Shown: piece by piece, positions 43,207-52,395 of the stretch
Position numbering within the stretch: position 1 is the first letter of the stretch
How the letters are laid out: the number at the start of each line of letters is the position of its first letter
Assembly: GCA_905478035.1 (NCBI GenBank)
Contig: CAJQGX010000020.1
Span: 1-64,000 of the forward strand
Direction: 5' to 3'
Source of the DNA: an uncultured SAR86 cluster bacterium
Lineage (GTDB): Bacteria; Pseudomonadota; Gammaproteobacteria; Magnimaribacterales; D2472
Length of the DNA stretch: 64,000 nucleotides
Made by a program: the position numbers and the translations under genes
Notes under the pieces: model-generated
Database searches by the model: none
The model's input: only the letters and a program-made list of their open reading frames with translations
Told to the model about the DNA's origin: nothing

Positions 43207-45810
43207 TTGACTACTAAAACAAATTCTAAATTCCCATCTGAGGCGGATGTAGTCATCGTTGGGGTCGGCGGTATTGTTGGATCTATGCTTGCATATTGGC
43301 TTGCAGATCTTGGTCAAGAAAATATTGTGGGATTAGAAAAATCATCTGTTATTCCATCTGATATTGCCTCTACCGCTCATGCATCTGATTTTGTATACAA
43401 CACAACTCACGATAAATTAGGTTGTTGGACAACAGAATTTAGTAGAAAATTTTATGAAGACAATGGTTTTTTCTTAAAAAAGGGTGGTTTAGAGATATGT
43501 AGAAAAGATGATGATGCCCGTTGGGAAGAGCTCAAAAGAAAAGTTGCATCAGGAAAAGCATTTGGTACAAATATCAGATTAATATCTGCTTCTGAAGCCA
43601 AAGAAAAGTTTCCGTTACTTGAAGAGGAATCGATTCGGGGTGCAATGTGGGATCCAGATGCTGGTCTTGTAACACCGCGCTCTCAAGATGTAGTTAGTTT
43701 TGCAGTAGAAACAGCAAAAGATAAAGGTGCACTGAAAACATTTACTGATACTCCAGCATTAGATTTTGAAATAGAGGATGGTCGAGTAGTTGGAGTAAAG
43801 ACAGATAAAGGAACAATTAAAACTAAAAAAGTAGTAATTGCTTCAGGGATCTGGGGACCTTTAATGGGCAAAAAAGCTGGAGTCCCTGTACCCTTGATGC
43901 CATTAGAACATCCATTATTATTTTTTGGGCCACTACCAGAAGCACAAGGCGCTGAAGATTTCCTAGTTTATCCCCTACTTAGAGATCAAGGTAATTCAGC
44001 ATATGTAAGGGATACTGGAAGACTTCATGGCGGAATGCTTGAGTGGGGTTTTTATGAAGACAAAAATCCAAGATTGGTCGATCCAGAAGATATTGGTAAT
44101 CCAGAAAAAACAATGGGATCAGATTCTATGAGATATCTAGATCTCGAAGAGGTTGCAGAACCTCTTGAAAAGGCTTTTGAAACTACCCCTATTCTTAATG
44201 AATTAGGCTGGGATGAAAAAAGCTCTTTTAATGGATTGTTATCTGTAACTCCTGATGCAGGATCTTTAATAGGTGAAAGTCCTGAGGTCAGAGGTTTTTG
44301 GTTATGTGAAGCTGTCTGGGTAAAAGATGGTCCTGGATGTGCAAGACTTTGTGCTGAGTCAATGGTTCTTGGTAAAACTCAAGTAGATATGCATTCATTT
44401 GATATAGCAAGATTCTACCCAGAGCAAAAAGAAAAAGAGTTTGTGAAAAGTAGAGTTTTTGAAAACTCACAAACTATCTATACGCCTGCTGTTCATCCAA
44501 GAGAACCTTATATTAGTCAAAGAGAAAAATTTGTAAGTCCCTTCTATGAAAGAGAAAAAGAGCTTGGCGGCCATTTTGACAATGAAGTAGCAAGATGGGA
44601 GCGAGCATTAGCATATGAAAGTAATAGAGATAAGCTTGAAAAATATTTAACTGACATTCCAATTAGAGAAAATGAATGGGATCGACGCCATGTTCCCTAT
44701 GAGCTTGCCAACGCTGAGCACTTAGCTATGAGTGACTCAGTTGGAATGATTAATCTGTCTCACTTTCCTATCATGGATATAGAAGGCCCAGATGCAGAAA
44801 AAATGTTAGAGTATCTTTCGATTGCAAAAGTTGGTGGAAATACTCCTATTGGGAAAGTTGTTTATACAAATTTCCTTGATGAAGATGGCGGTGTTCATGC
44901 AGATCTAACAATTTCACGTCTTGAAGAAAATAAATACAGAATAGTAACAGGTGGTGCAGACGGTAACAGAGATTGGGTGCACTTACGAAACTATCGTGAT
45001 GATAATGGTTTAAATGTAGATATAAAAATTCGTACTCATGAAATTGCAACACTTGGGTTATGGGGTCCGCAGGCAGAGGCTGCTTTAGGTAACTTTGTTG
45101 ACCCACATGAAATTAGTTTAGAAAATTTTCCTTTTGTAACTGCAAAAAATTTAACTCTAAGTTTGTCCGGAGGTAAAGAAATTGAAGTTTGGGCAGCTCG
45201 CATATCTTATGTTGGAGAAAGTGGTTGGGAGATTTATCTGAATAATGATGCAGAAGAAGGCCTGGCGCTTTATGATTCATTGCTTGAAGTCGGAGTTGTT
45301 CCGGTCGGAATAGAGACCTATGCGAATAGTAGACGACTTGAAAAGAGCTTCCGACTGCAAGGCGCAGACCTTGAAACTGAATATAATGCTTGTGAAGCAG
45401 CTATTCAAAGACCCCTTGTAAAAGAAGCCGATTTCCATGGAAAGGCAGCTCATCTTATTCAAAGAGAAGAAGAGCCCTGTTCACTCCTTTGTACTATGAC
45501 TGTTGATGATTTGAATGTTTCAGGAGAAACAAGATATCCTGTAGGTATAGCACCAATTATTGATCCAGATACAGGCAAGGTGCCATTAGATAGCAAAGGA
45601 AGGAGATCATATACAACAGGTATGTCATATTGTCCTTCTATAAAAGAATTTGTAGTCATGGGTTATTTGCCTAACGAAATTGCAAAAGAAGGTAAAAAAC
45701 TTTCTATTGAATATTTTAATGAGGATGGCGATGGCATATATCCTATTACTGTAAAGATAGTTGGCAAGGGATCACTTTATGATCCAACTAATGAGAAGGT
45801 GCGAACCTAA
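43207..45810 (+). CDS. Dimethylglycine/sarcosine dehydrogenase-like flavoprotein with GcvT domain
   Basis: 867 residues, the length of DMGDH. The N-terminal FAD-dependent oxidoreductase half (about 1-400) has VVIVGVGGIVGS and STAHAS, where His58 is in the position that carries covalent FAD in the family. The C-terminal half (about 430-850) is a GcvT-like, folate-binding aminomethyltransferase (GVHADLTISRL, GLWGPQAE, VGESGWEIY). It probably demethylates an N-methylated amine and passes the one-carbon unit to tetrahydrofolate. The exact substrate is not readable. TTG start. Confidence 0.85.
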   Translation: MTTKTNSKFPSEADVVIVGVGGIVGSMLAYWLADLGQENIVGLEKSSVIPSDIASTAHASDFVYNTTHDKLGCWTTEFSRKFYEDNGFFLKKGGLEICRKDDDARWEELKRKVASGKAFGTNIRLISASEAKEKFPLLEEESIRGAMWDPDAGLVTPRSQDVVSFAVETAKDKGALKTFTDTPALDFEIEDGRVVGVKTDKGTIKTKKVVIASGIWGPLMGKKAGVPVPLMPLEHPLLFFGPLPEAQGAEDFLVYPLLRDQGNSAYVRDTGRLHGGMLEWGFYEDKNPRLVDPEDIGNPEKTMGSDSMRYLDLEEVAEPLEKAFETTPILNELGWDEKSSFNGLLSVTPDAGSLIGESPEVRGFWLCEAVWVKDGPGCARLCAESMVLGKTQVDMHSFDIARFYPEQKEKEFVKSRVFENSQTIYTPAVHPREPYISQREKFVSPFYEREKELGGHFDNEVARWERALAYESNRDKLEKYLTDIPIRENEWDRRHVPYELANAEHLAMSDSVGMINLSHFPIMDIEGPDAEKMLEYLSIAKVGGNTPIGKVVYTNFLDEDGGVHADLTISRLEENKYRIVTGGADGNRDWVHLRNYRDDNGLNVDIKIRTHEIATLGLWGPQAEAALGNFVDPHEISLENFPFVTAKNLTLSLSGGKEIEVWAARISYVGESGWEIYLNNDAEEGLALYDSLLEVGVVPVGIETYANSRRLEKSFRLQGADLETEYNACEAAIQRPLVKEADFHGKAAHLIQREEEPCSLLCTMTVDDLNVSGETRYPVGIAPIIDPDTGKVPLDSKGRRSYTTGMSYCPSIKEFVVMGYLPNEIAKEGKKLSIEYFNEDGDGIYPITVKIVGKGSLYDPTNEKVRT

Positions 45811-45830
45811 TTAATTAAAAATTAATCTTA

Positions 45831-45859
45831 ATGACATTGTGTGAAATCTTTTCTATAAT
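45831..45859 (+). promoter_or_regulatory. Promoter of tRNA-Phe
   Basis: ATGACA and a perfect TATAAT with 17 bases between them lie just upstream of the tRNA; start of transcription near 45866 gives a leader of a few bases. Confidence 0.7.
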
Positions 45860-45872
45860 CCTTTTTCACAAA

Positions 45873-45948
45873 GGCCTGATAGCTCAGTCGGTAGAGCAAA
45901 GGATTGAAAATCCTTGTGTCGGTAGTTCGATTCTACCTCAGGCCACCA
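45873..45948 (+). tRNA. tRNA-Phe (anticodon GAA)
   Basis: A 76-base cloverleaf. Acceptor arm GGCCTGA pairs with TCAGGCC; D arm AGCTCAGTCGGTAGAGC; anticodon stem-loop AGGATTGAAAATCCT with GAA at 45906-45908; T arm with GTTCGATTC; 3' ACCA encoded in the gene. The genomic CCA agrees with the gammaproteobacterial habit. Confidence 0.96.
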
Positions 45949-45958
45949 TTCTTTAAAT

Positions 45959-47311
45959 TTATTTTAACCTCACAGGTAATTCCTGAATTGCATGCACAAA
46001 ATTGTTAGGTGCAACCTTCCAATCTCCTGTTACTTTGTAATCCGGAAACCTAGATAAAAATTGAGAAAAAAATTCTTTTAGTTGCATTAAAGCCACTGGC
46101 TTGCCTAAACAAGTATGTCTACCTATTCCAAAAGCAAGATGTTTATCTGCATTCTCTCTTAAAATATTAAAGTCATCTGGACAATCAAAGATGTCTGGAT
46201 CTCTGTTTGCTGCCCCATACCAAAGTGCAATCTTTTCATAGGGCCCTATTTTTTGCCCGCCAATCTCCGTTTCCTGTAAAGACGTTCTTCTCATATGGAT
46301 TACTGGAGATACGTAACGAACTGTCTCGTTTACTAAACCTATAATATTTTCAGAATCCTCTAAAACAAGCTTTTTTTGATAAGGGTTGTCATTGAGCAAT
46401 TTAATGCCACCACTCATCGTATTTCTAGTTGTATCGTTACCTGCAAATATAATTAAGAGCCAAGAACCATCGAGAAACTCAGGTGATAATTCCTCTCCTT
46501 CTATTTGGGCATTGGCGATAGCGCTAAGTAAATCATTTTTTGGATTTTCTCTTTTTTGATTGAGGATATATCTACCATAATCAAACATTTCCTCAATCAT
46601 ATTATTAAACATATCAATAAGTGCCGGATCGGGGGTGGTGTCGGTAACCCCTGCTTCATTTTGTTTAATCTGTTCTAAAGTAAAATACTGAGCCAATTCT
46701 AGAAATTCCATCCATTCAACTAATTTCTGTCTATCTGCTTCAGGAATTCCAAGAATTTCAGAAAGTGTATATATGGGTAATTGTTGGGAAAGCTCTTTAA
46801 CTAAATTAAATTCATTTAGCTTTTCAGCGTTATCTAATAGCTGAGTAACTTTTATAGAAACCTTACTTTGCAGCTCACTTACGAAATTTGGTTTAAAAAA
46901 AGGCATATGCTCTTTTCTTAAATTTAAATGCATTTCTCCATCAAGGTTCAACATATGATCTATAGTTGATTTAAATAATTTAGGATGCCTATTCTCCTCA
47001 GACCCTAGTGTTAATAAAGTGCCGGTAGAATACTGGGAAGAAAATATTTGTGGATTCATTGAAACCTTTTTTATATCTTCGTACCTTGTAAGAACCCAAT
47101 ACCCTGGCTCGGGGTCGCTCAACATAGGAGGGTGATAGAAAACGGGAGCATTTTCTCTTAGCTCTTTGTATAAATCAAAGGGCTGACCTTTTGTAAAAAG
47201 GTCTAAATCGTTAAGAAATCCAGACGGCTTGTGTGTAAAACTTTTTTCGAAAGCAGGGCCATTAATTCTGTTATTAATTATTTTAGATGAAAGATTAAAA
47301 TTTTTAGTCAT
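45959..47311 (-). CDS. Cytochrome P450
   Basis: 450-residue soluble bacterial P450. I-helix oxygen-binding motif AGNDTTRN, ExxR in NETVRYVS region, and heme-ligand loop FGIGRHTCLG with Cys401. No membrane anchor and no fused reductase; no ferredoxin gene is adjacent. Substrate unknown; the closest feel is of the large bacterial group that includes steroid, fatty-acid and terpene hydroxylases. Diverges from the serine hydrolase gene. Confidence 0.93.
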   Translation of the reverse strand: MTKNFNLSSKIINNRINGPAFEKSFTHKPSGFLNDLDLFTKGQPFDLYKELRENAPVFYHPPMLSDPEPGYWVLTRYEDIKKVSMNPQIFSSQYSTGTLLTLGSEENRHPKLFKSTIDHMLNLDGEMHLNLRKEHMPFFKPNFVSELQSKVSIKVTQLLDNAEKLNEFNLVKELSQQLPIYTLSEILGIPEADRQKLVEWMEFLELAQYFTLEQIKQNEAGVTDTTPDPALIDMFNNMIEEMFDYGRYILNQKRENPKNDLLSAIANAQIEGEELSPEFLDGSWLLIIFAGNDTTRNTMSGGIKLLNDNPYQKKLVLEDSENIIGLVNETVRYVSPVIHMRRTSLQETEIGGQKIGPYEKIALWYGAANRDPDIFDCPDDFNILRENADKHLAFGIGRHTCLGKPVALMQLKEFFSQFLSRFPDYKVTGDWKVAPNNFVHAIQELPVRLK

Positions 47312-47409
47312 ATTTTATTCTACTATTTTTGACGCCTAATTGTTTTAAATTATAAAAGTCTGTATTAATCTATTTGAGAGATCTTAGGAATTTATTAACA
47401 AAAAATAAG

Positions 47410-48627
47410 ATGAGTGATGTAAAAGGATATTGTCGGCCTGATTTTATTGAAATACAGAATATATTTTCTGATTCAATTACATCCGGCCATGAGACAGGTG
47501 CTTCTGTTGCAATTGAGTATAAAGGCGAAATGATTGTCGATCTTTATGGTGGCTATAAGGATGCTGCAAAAAATACTCCTTGGGAAAAAGATACTCTTGT
47601 AAATGTTTTTTCAGTTACAAAAGGAGTTACAGCTGCTTGCGTTGCAATGCTTGTTGACCAAGGAAAGTTAGATGTTCACTCTAAAGTATCTGATTATTGG
47701 CCAGAATATGGGTGTAATGGCAAAGAAAATACAAAAGTTATTGATTTTTTATGCCACAGATCAAATAACTTTGGTTTCAGGGATGGGATACCTATGGGTA
47801 GTTTTCAGAACTGGGATGTTTTCACTCAAGCGCTAGCTGATCAAGAGCCATTTGGAGAACCGGGATCTTCTCAAGGATATCACGCATTTACATATGGGTG
47901 GCTTGTCGGTGAGATTATTAAAAGAGTTGATGGAAGAGATGTTGGAACATTTTTTAAAGAAGAAATTTCAGATCCATTTAATATTAATTTTAAAATTGGT
48001 TTATCAGATGAGGATATGATTAATTGTGCAGATATGATTCTGCTTGAGGATGATAGAATCAAAGGACTGCCCTTCTCTAAAATTAAATATATTCCAGATT
48101 TCCTTCTCCCAAAGCAGTTTATAAACTTTAAAAAATTTCTAATAGATGGAAATTTCAAAATTGCCTTCCAAAGAAGAGAAGGAGAAACTAAAGATTACGT
48201 TAACTCAACTGATTGGAGGAAAGCTCAAATACCATCTGCAAATGGACATGGCACATCTGAAGCGCTGGCAAAATTTTATGGAATTCTTAGTATGGGGTGT
48301 GAGCGTAACGGATATTCATTAATGGCACCAGATACATTGAAAGCCTCCTTCCAGCCGCAATCAAGTGGCCCTGATTCCGTTCTTTTTGGATCAGATATAA
48401 CTTTTGGTCTTGGCTTTGAGCTAGCAAGTAAAAAATTACTTAAAGTGGATTTTGCTCCAAGGTTTATGGGCTCAATGTTTGGTCATGCTGGAATGGGTGG
48501 CGCTGTAGCATTTGGCGATGTTAATAAAAAGATAGGTTTCTCTTTTATTTGTAATGAAATGCATCAATCAAAGGATTTATATAAAACGGCTAATTTGCTC
48601 ATTGATTCTTTATATTCAAAGCTTTAA
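47410..48627 (+). CDS. Serine beta-lactamase-like esterase (class C / EstB / LACTB type)
   Basis: 405 residues from the ATG at 47410; a TTG at 47374 is also open but adds a non-family extension. Active-site SVTK (Ser68, Lys71) in VFSVTKGVTAACVAMLV, a Tyr in YHAFTYGWLVGEI, and a C-terminal FGHAGMGGAVAFGD region. N-terminal VDLYGGYKDAA is typical of this esterase group. No signal peptide, so cytoplasmic and unlikely to be a defensive beta-lactamase. Diverges from the P450. Confidence 0.88.
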   Translation: MSDVKGYCRPDFIEIQNIFSDSITSGHETGASVAIEYKGEMIVDLYGGYKDAAKNTPWEKDTLVNVFSVTKGVTAACVAMLVDQGKLDVHSKVSDYWPEYGCNGKENTKVIDFLCHRSNNFGFRDGIPMGSFQNWDVFTQALADQEPFGEPGSSQGYHAFTYGWLVGEIIKRVDGRDVGTFFKEEISDPFNINFKIGLSDEDMINCADMILLEDDRIKGLPFSKIKYIPDFLLPKQFINFKKFLIDGNFKIAFQRREGETKDYVNSTDWRKAQIPSANGHGTSEALAKFYGILSMGCERNGYSLMAPDTLKASFQPQSSGPDSVLFGSDITFGLGFELASKKLLKVDFAPRFMGSMFGHAGMGGAVAFGDVNKKIGFSFICNEMHQSKDLYKTANLLIDSLYSKL

Positions 48628-48668
48628 TCTTTTACAAAAGATATAAAATATATGTTGAGGCAACAAAA

Positions 48669-49652
48669 ATGATTTCTGATTTACAAAAGCCAACCAATTC
48701 AGGGTTTGGACAAAAAACTGAGCCAAGTGAAATACTAAATAATATTAATCTTGATAATAAAAATATAATTGTCACTGGAGGTTATTCTGGTATAGGCCTC
48801 GAAACAACTAAAGCCCTTAGGACTGCTGGAGCGCGATTAATAATTCCAGCAAAAAGAAAAGATATTGCGCAAATAGAATTAAAAGATGTGGTCCCTGAAG
48901 AAGATATTTTTGAAATGGACCTTGCTGATCTTAATTCAGTAAAAAAGTTTACCGATTCATTCCATGAGCTAAATATTAATCTTGATATTTTGATTAATAA
49001 TGCAGGGATAATGGCGTGTCCAGAAACTAGAGTCGGTAATGCATGGGAGAGTCAATTTGCGGTTAATCATATTGGCCATCATCTTTTAACAAAAGAATTA
49101 ATGGATAGTTTTAATGATAATGGAGAATCAAGATTGGTGAGCTTATCTTCATCTGCACATTCTATCTCCAAGATTTTATGGAATGACATTAATTTTGAAA
49201 ATACTGAATACAATAAATGGACTGCCTATGGGCAATCAAAAACAGCTTCATCACTATTGGCTATAGAGTTTGATAGAAAAATGAAAAACAGAGGGGTCAG
49301 AGGTTTTTCTGTTCATCCAGGAGGTATTATTACTCCTCTTCAAAGACATCTAGCAAATGAAGAAATGGTAGCTTTGGGGTGGAAGAAAGAAGATGGTTCT
49401 TTGTCTGATTTAGCTGCTAATTTTTTTAAAAGCCCAACTCAGGGAGCATCTACAACTCTTTGGTGTGCTACGAATCCTTTACTTAATAATATTGGTGCAG
49501 TATTTTGCGAAAATTGTGATGTTGCAGAACTAAAGAAAAACTTAGACGAATCACAACATAGATTCTTTGGAGTTGCAGATTGGGCAATAGATAGTGAAGA
49601 GGCTATTAAATTGTGGGAAGTAACAGATAAAATGATATCCAGTTATTTTTAA
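48669..49652 (+). CDS. Short-chain dehydrogenase, retinol-dehydrogenase-like
   Basis: 327 residues. VTGGYSGIGLE nucleotide-binding motif, NNAGIM, SLSSSAH catalytic Ser and AYGQSK catalytic Tyr-Lys. The long N-terminal lead (about 35 residues before the Rossmann fold) and GNAWESQFAVNHIGHHLLT place it with the WWOX/retinol dehydrogenase-like SDRs. Follows the esterase by 41 bases with an AGGCA-type ribosome site, likely cotranscribed. Confidence 0.88.
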   Translation: MISDLQKPTNSGFGQKTEPSEILNNINLDNKNIIVTGGYSGIGLETTKALRTAGARLIIPAKRKDIAQIELKDVVPEEDIFEMDLADLNSVKKFTDSFHELNINLDILINNAGIMACPETRVGNAWESQFAVNHIGHHLLTKELMDSFNDNGESRLVSLSSSAHSISKILWNDINFENTEYNKWTAYGQSKTASSLLAIEFDRKMKNRGVRGFSVHPGGIITPLQRHLANEEMVALGWKKEDGSLSDLAANFFKSPTQGASTTLWCATNPLLNNIGAVFCENCDVAELKKNLDESQHRFFGVADWAIDSEEAIKLWEVTDKMISSYF

Positions 49653-49653
49653 T

Positions 49654-50388
49654 TTAAGTTTTATATCTTTCTTTTCGCCAAGAAAAAACTGAAAAAGGGA
49701 TTGTTAATAAATAAATTAATGCCAACACATTAAGAGTGTGCCATGGCAGATTAATCATGCTTAGGACTAATATTGAAAATAGAATTAGAAAGGCAAATTT
49801 TGATCTTATAGGAAATCCTTTGCCTTTTAGCGAGAAAGTTGGAATCTTACTTACAAGCAAGCCACTTATTAAAATTATATAGCCTGCAACAAAATTTATA
49901 TTTTCATAAGCCCACTCATAACCGATAAAAATATGAGTAAGCGGAAGCAATATTAAAATTGCGCCTGCTGGAGTAGGTATACCTGTAAAAAAATCTATTT
50001 CTTGAGTTTCATCGTATTTTGATTTTTCGTGCAAAACATTAAAAAGAGCCAACCTTATACAAGAAAATATAATAAAAATTAATGTGGCAAAAACTCCAAT
50101 ATTGCTATTTTCATAATAAAAAATGGCCATATAAATTAAAATACCAGGTGCTACTCCAAAGCTAAGAAAGTCTGAAAGTGAATCAAGTTGGAAGCCAAGA
50201 TCTGACTCACTATCTAGATATCTTGCTAGCATTCCATCAAGCGCATCACATACTGCTGCAAATAGAATACAAATTACTGCTAAACTGAACTCTCCTTCGA
50301 TAGCAAATCTGATAGAGCTTAATCCAAAGCTTAAACCTGACAAAGTGATTAAATTTGGTATTAAGGATTTAAGATTCAATCTCTTCAT
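49654..50388 (-). CDS. pssA: CDP-diacylglycerol--serine O-phosphatidyltransferase
   Basis: Makes phosphatidylserine. 244 residues, about seven membrane segments, and the CDP-alcohol phosphotransferase motif D48-DGMLAR-G65-D69-D73 (LDGMLARYLDSESDLGFQLDS). Type II, integral membrane form. Its ATG overlaps the psd stop by four bases, so the two steps to phosphatidylethanolamine are coupled. Confidence 0.93.
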   Translation of the reverse strand: MKRLNLKSLIPNLITLSGLSFGLSSIRFAIEGEFSLAVICILFAAVCDALDGMLARYLDSESDLGFQLDSLSDFLSFGVAPGILIYMAIFYYENSNIGVFATLIFIIFSCIRLALFNVLHEKSKYDETQEIDFFTGIPTPAGAILILLPLTHIFIGYEWAYENINFVAGYIILISGLLVSKIPTFSLKGKGFPIRSKFAFLILFSILVLSMINLPWHTLNVLALIYLLTIPFSVFSWRKERYKT

Positions 50389-51053
50389 ATGTTTTCAGCT
50401 AAAGTTGCCAAGAGGCTCTCACCAGCCACAACCTTATCACCAACATTGCAATTTATTGAGGAGTTCTTTGGTAAGTAAATATCTACTCTAGACCCAAACC
50501 TGATTAACCCATATCTTTCACCCTGATCAAGATTTTCATTTTTTGATACAAAACTTAGAATCCTTCTAGCAATTAAACCAGCAATCTGAACAACTACTAC
50601 CTCAATGCCTTTTTCATTAGAAATGATAATACTGCTTCTTTCATTTTTTTCGCTAGCCTTATCTAAGCTAGCATTAAAGAAACTTCCCTCTTTATAAACA
50701 ATCTTTTTAATTGCTCCTGATATTGGGCTTCTATTAATATGAACATTAAAAACATTCATGAAAACACATATTCGAAGCATTTCAGAGTCGATTCCAGTCT
50801 CTTCAGGGGGGCATGCTGTATCAATTAAACAAACTTTTCCATCTGCAGAGCTAATAATTGAATTAGGAATTTTAGGGTTTGTTCTCTTTGGATTTCTAAA
50901 AAAACATAAAGTAAAAATAGTCAAAAAGAAACCAAGTACGGCTACGATTGGAAAAATAAAATATATTAAGTATGAAGCAATAAAAAAAATAAATGAAAAT
51001 TTCCAGCCTTCTGGATGAATATAATACTTGCTGTTAGATTCCTTTTTTGTCAT
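50385..51053 (-). CDS. psd: Phosphatidylserine decarboxylase, short form
   Basis: 222 residues with two N-terminal membrane helices, FMNVFNVHINRSPISG and the self-cleavage site RFGSRVD, where Gly187-Ser188 would yield the pyruvoyl group. This is the short PSD-A class typical of alphaproteobacteria and other lineages rather than the 320-residue E. coli form. Pairs with pssA. Confidence 0.93.
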   Translation of the reverse strand: MTKKESNSKYYIHPEGWKFSFIFFIASYLIYFIFPIVAVLGFFLTIFTLCFFRNPKRTNPKIPNSIISSADGKVCLIDTACPPEETGIDSEMLRICVFMNVFNVHINRSPISGAIKKIVYKEGSFFNASLDKASEKNERSSIIISNEKGIEVVVVQIAGLIARRILSFVSKNENLDQGERYGLIRFGSRVDIYLPKNSSINCNVGDKVVAGESLLATLAENI

Positions 51054-51121
51054 TTTTGGCTTTCCAAGTTTGTAAGGCTTTTTATATTCAATAATTGAAG
51101 GTGATAAAGTATAGTTTAACT

Positions 51122-52390
51122 ATGAGCTTTTTCCAAAATATGATTTCTTCAATTATGAAGAACGGTCTTAGCTTGGGTAGATTTCGTTCTCAGAACTTTG
51201 GCACCCTTCATAAAGACATTAATAAGGCAGCTGATTCGGTTATGTCTACAACCGGAGAAGTTTCATCGATTGTTTTTGCTGAACATCTTCTCGAGCTAAT
51301 AAATGAACAAACTGACGAAGATCTACTTGTTTTCTTAAGTTATCTTTTAAAAGAATATGATATAGACACAGAATCTTTGTTAAAGAATATACAAGCATAT
51401 CAGTCTGAGAGAAATCAAAATAACTTAACTCTTGTATCAAACTCATCAGAACCAAAGTGGATTGAGTTATTCAGAAGGCTAAATGCCACTCCTGCTGGAA
51501 CTCATAAACTTATTAAATTAAGAGAAAAAATTAAAGATCTTATGGCTGAAGGTAATTCAGGATTGGAGTCTTTTGATGAAGGTTTGCTTAAACTTTTTAA
51601 ATACTGGTTCAATCCATCTTTTTTAGTCTTGGAAAAAATAGACTGGTCAACCCCAGCAAATGTTCTTGAGAAAATTATAGAATACGAAGCTGTTCATGAA
51701 ATTAACTCTTGGGATGACTTAAGGGCCAGGTTAGCACCTAGCGACAGATATTGCTTTGCATTTTTTCACCCCTTGATACCAGAAGATCCTCTTATTTTTG
51801 TTGAGGTTGCGTTAACCAATAAAATACCTGAATCAATTGAAGAGGTAATAAAGATTGAAAGAGAAGAACTTGAATTTAATCAAATTAATACAGCTGTTTT
51901 TTATTCCATCTCTAACTGCCAAAATGGTCTATCAGGAATCTCCTTTGGAAACTTCTTAATTAAGAAGGTAGCTCATAAGCTTAAACAAGAGATTATAGGT
52001 TTGGATAATTTTGTAACCCTATCTCCAGTTCCTGGTCTTATGAGATGGCTAGAAAATAATGCTCCATTAACCTATGAGAGATGCAAAGATAAGATAATTG
52101 ATGATGAAGAGCTTAATCAAAAAGCTATTAACTATCTTACAGAATCTACCAGAGAAGATGGGCTGCCAAATGACCCAGTAGCTAGATTTCATCTCGGCAA
52201 TGGTGCCATACTTAAACATATTAACCTTAATGCGGATCAATCTAGTAAAGGCTTAAGTCAATCAAATGGCATAATGGTCAACTATTTATATGATCTCGAG
52301 ACTGTCGAACGAAACCATGAATTATTTTTTGAAACAAAAGAGGTTTTACTTTCGAATGAGATAAAATCTCTTAAAAAGAAATATAGCTAA
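51122..52390 (+). CDS. Malonyl-CoA decarboxylase
   Basis: Converts malonyl-CoA to acetyl-CoA and CO2. 422 residues from the ATG at 51122; a TTG at 51095 is open but less likely. Recognised by CFAFFHPLIPEDPLIFVEVALT, VFYSISNCQNGLSGISFGNFLIKKV and TLSPVPGLMRWL, and the helical N-terminal domain. The gene stands next to a prolyl aminopeptidase, with no malonate transporter or malonyl-CoA synthetase in view, so the malonyl-CoA source is unknown. Confidence 0.94.
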   Translation: MSFFQNMISSIMKNGLSLGRFRSQNFGTLHKDINKAADSVMSTTGEVSSIVFAEHLLELINEQTDEDLLVFLSYLLKEYDIDTESLLKNIQAYQSERNQNNLTLVSNSSEPKWIELFRRLNATPAGTHKLIKLREKIKDLMAEGNSGLESFDEGLLKLFKYWFNPSFLVLEKIDWSTPANVLEKIIEYEAVHEINSWDDLRARLAPSDRYCFAFFHPLIPEDPLIFVEVALTNKIPESIEEVIKIEREELEFNQINTAVFYSISNCQNGLSGISFGNFLIKKVAHKLKQEIIGLDNFVTLSPVPGLMRWLENNAPLTYERCKDKIIDDEELNQKAINYLTESTREDGLPNDPVARFHLGNGAILKHINLNADQSSKGLSQSNGIMVNYLYDLETVERNHELFFETKEVLLSNEIKSLKKKYS

Positions 52391-52395
52391 TTTAC

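Noticed and set aside
45813-45829. AT-only inverted repeat after the DMGDH-like gene
   Set aside because: A seven-pair A/T stem in such AT-rich DNA is expected by chance and has no T-run.
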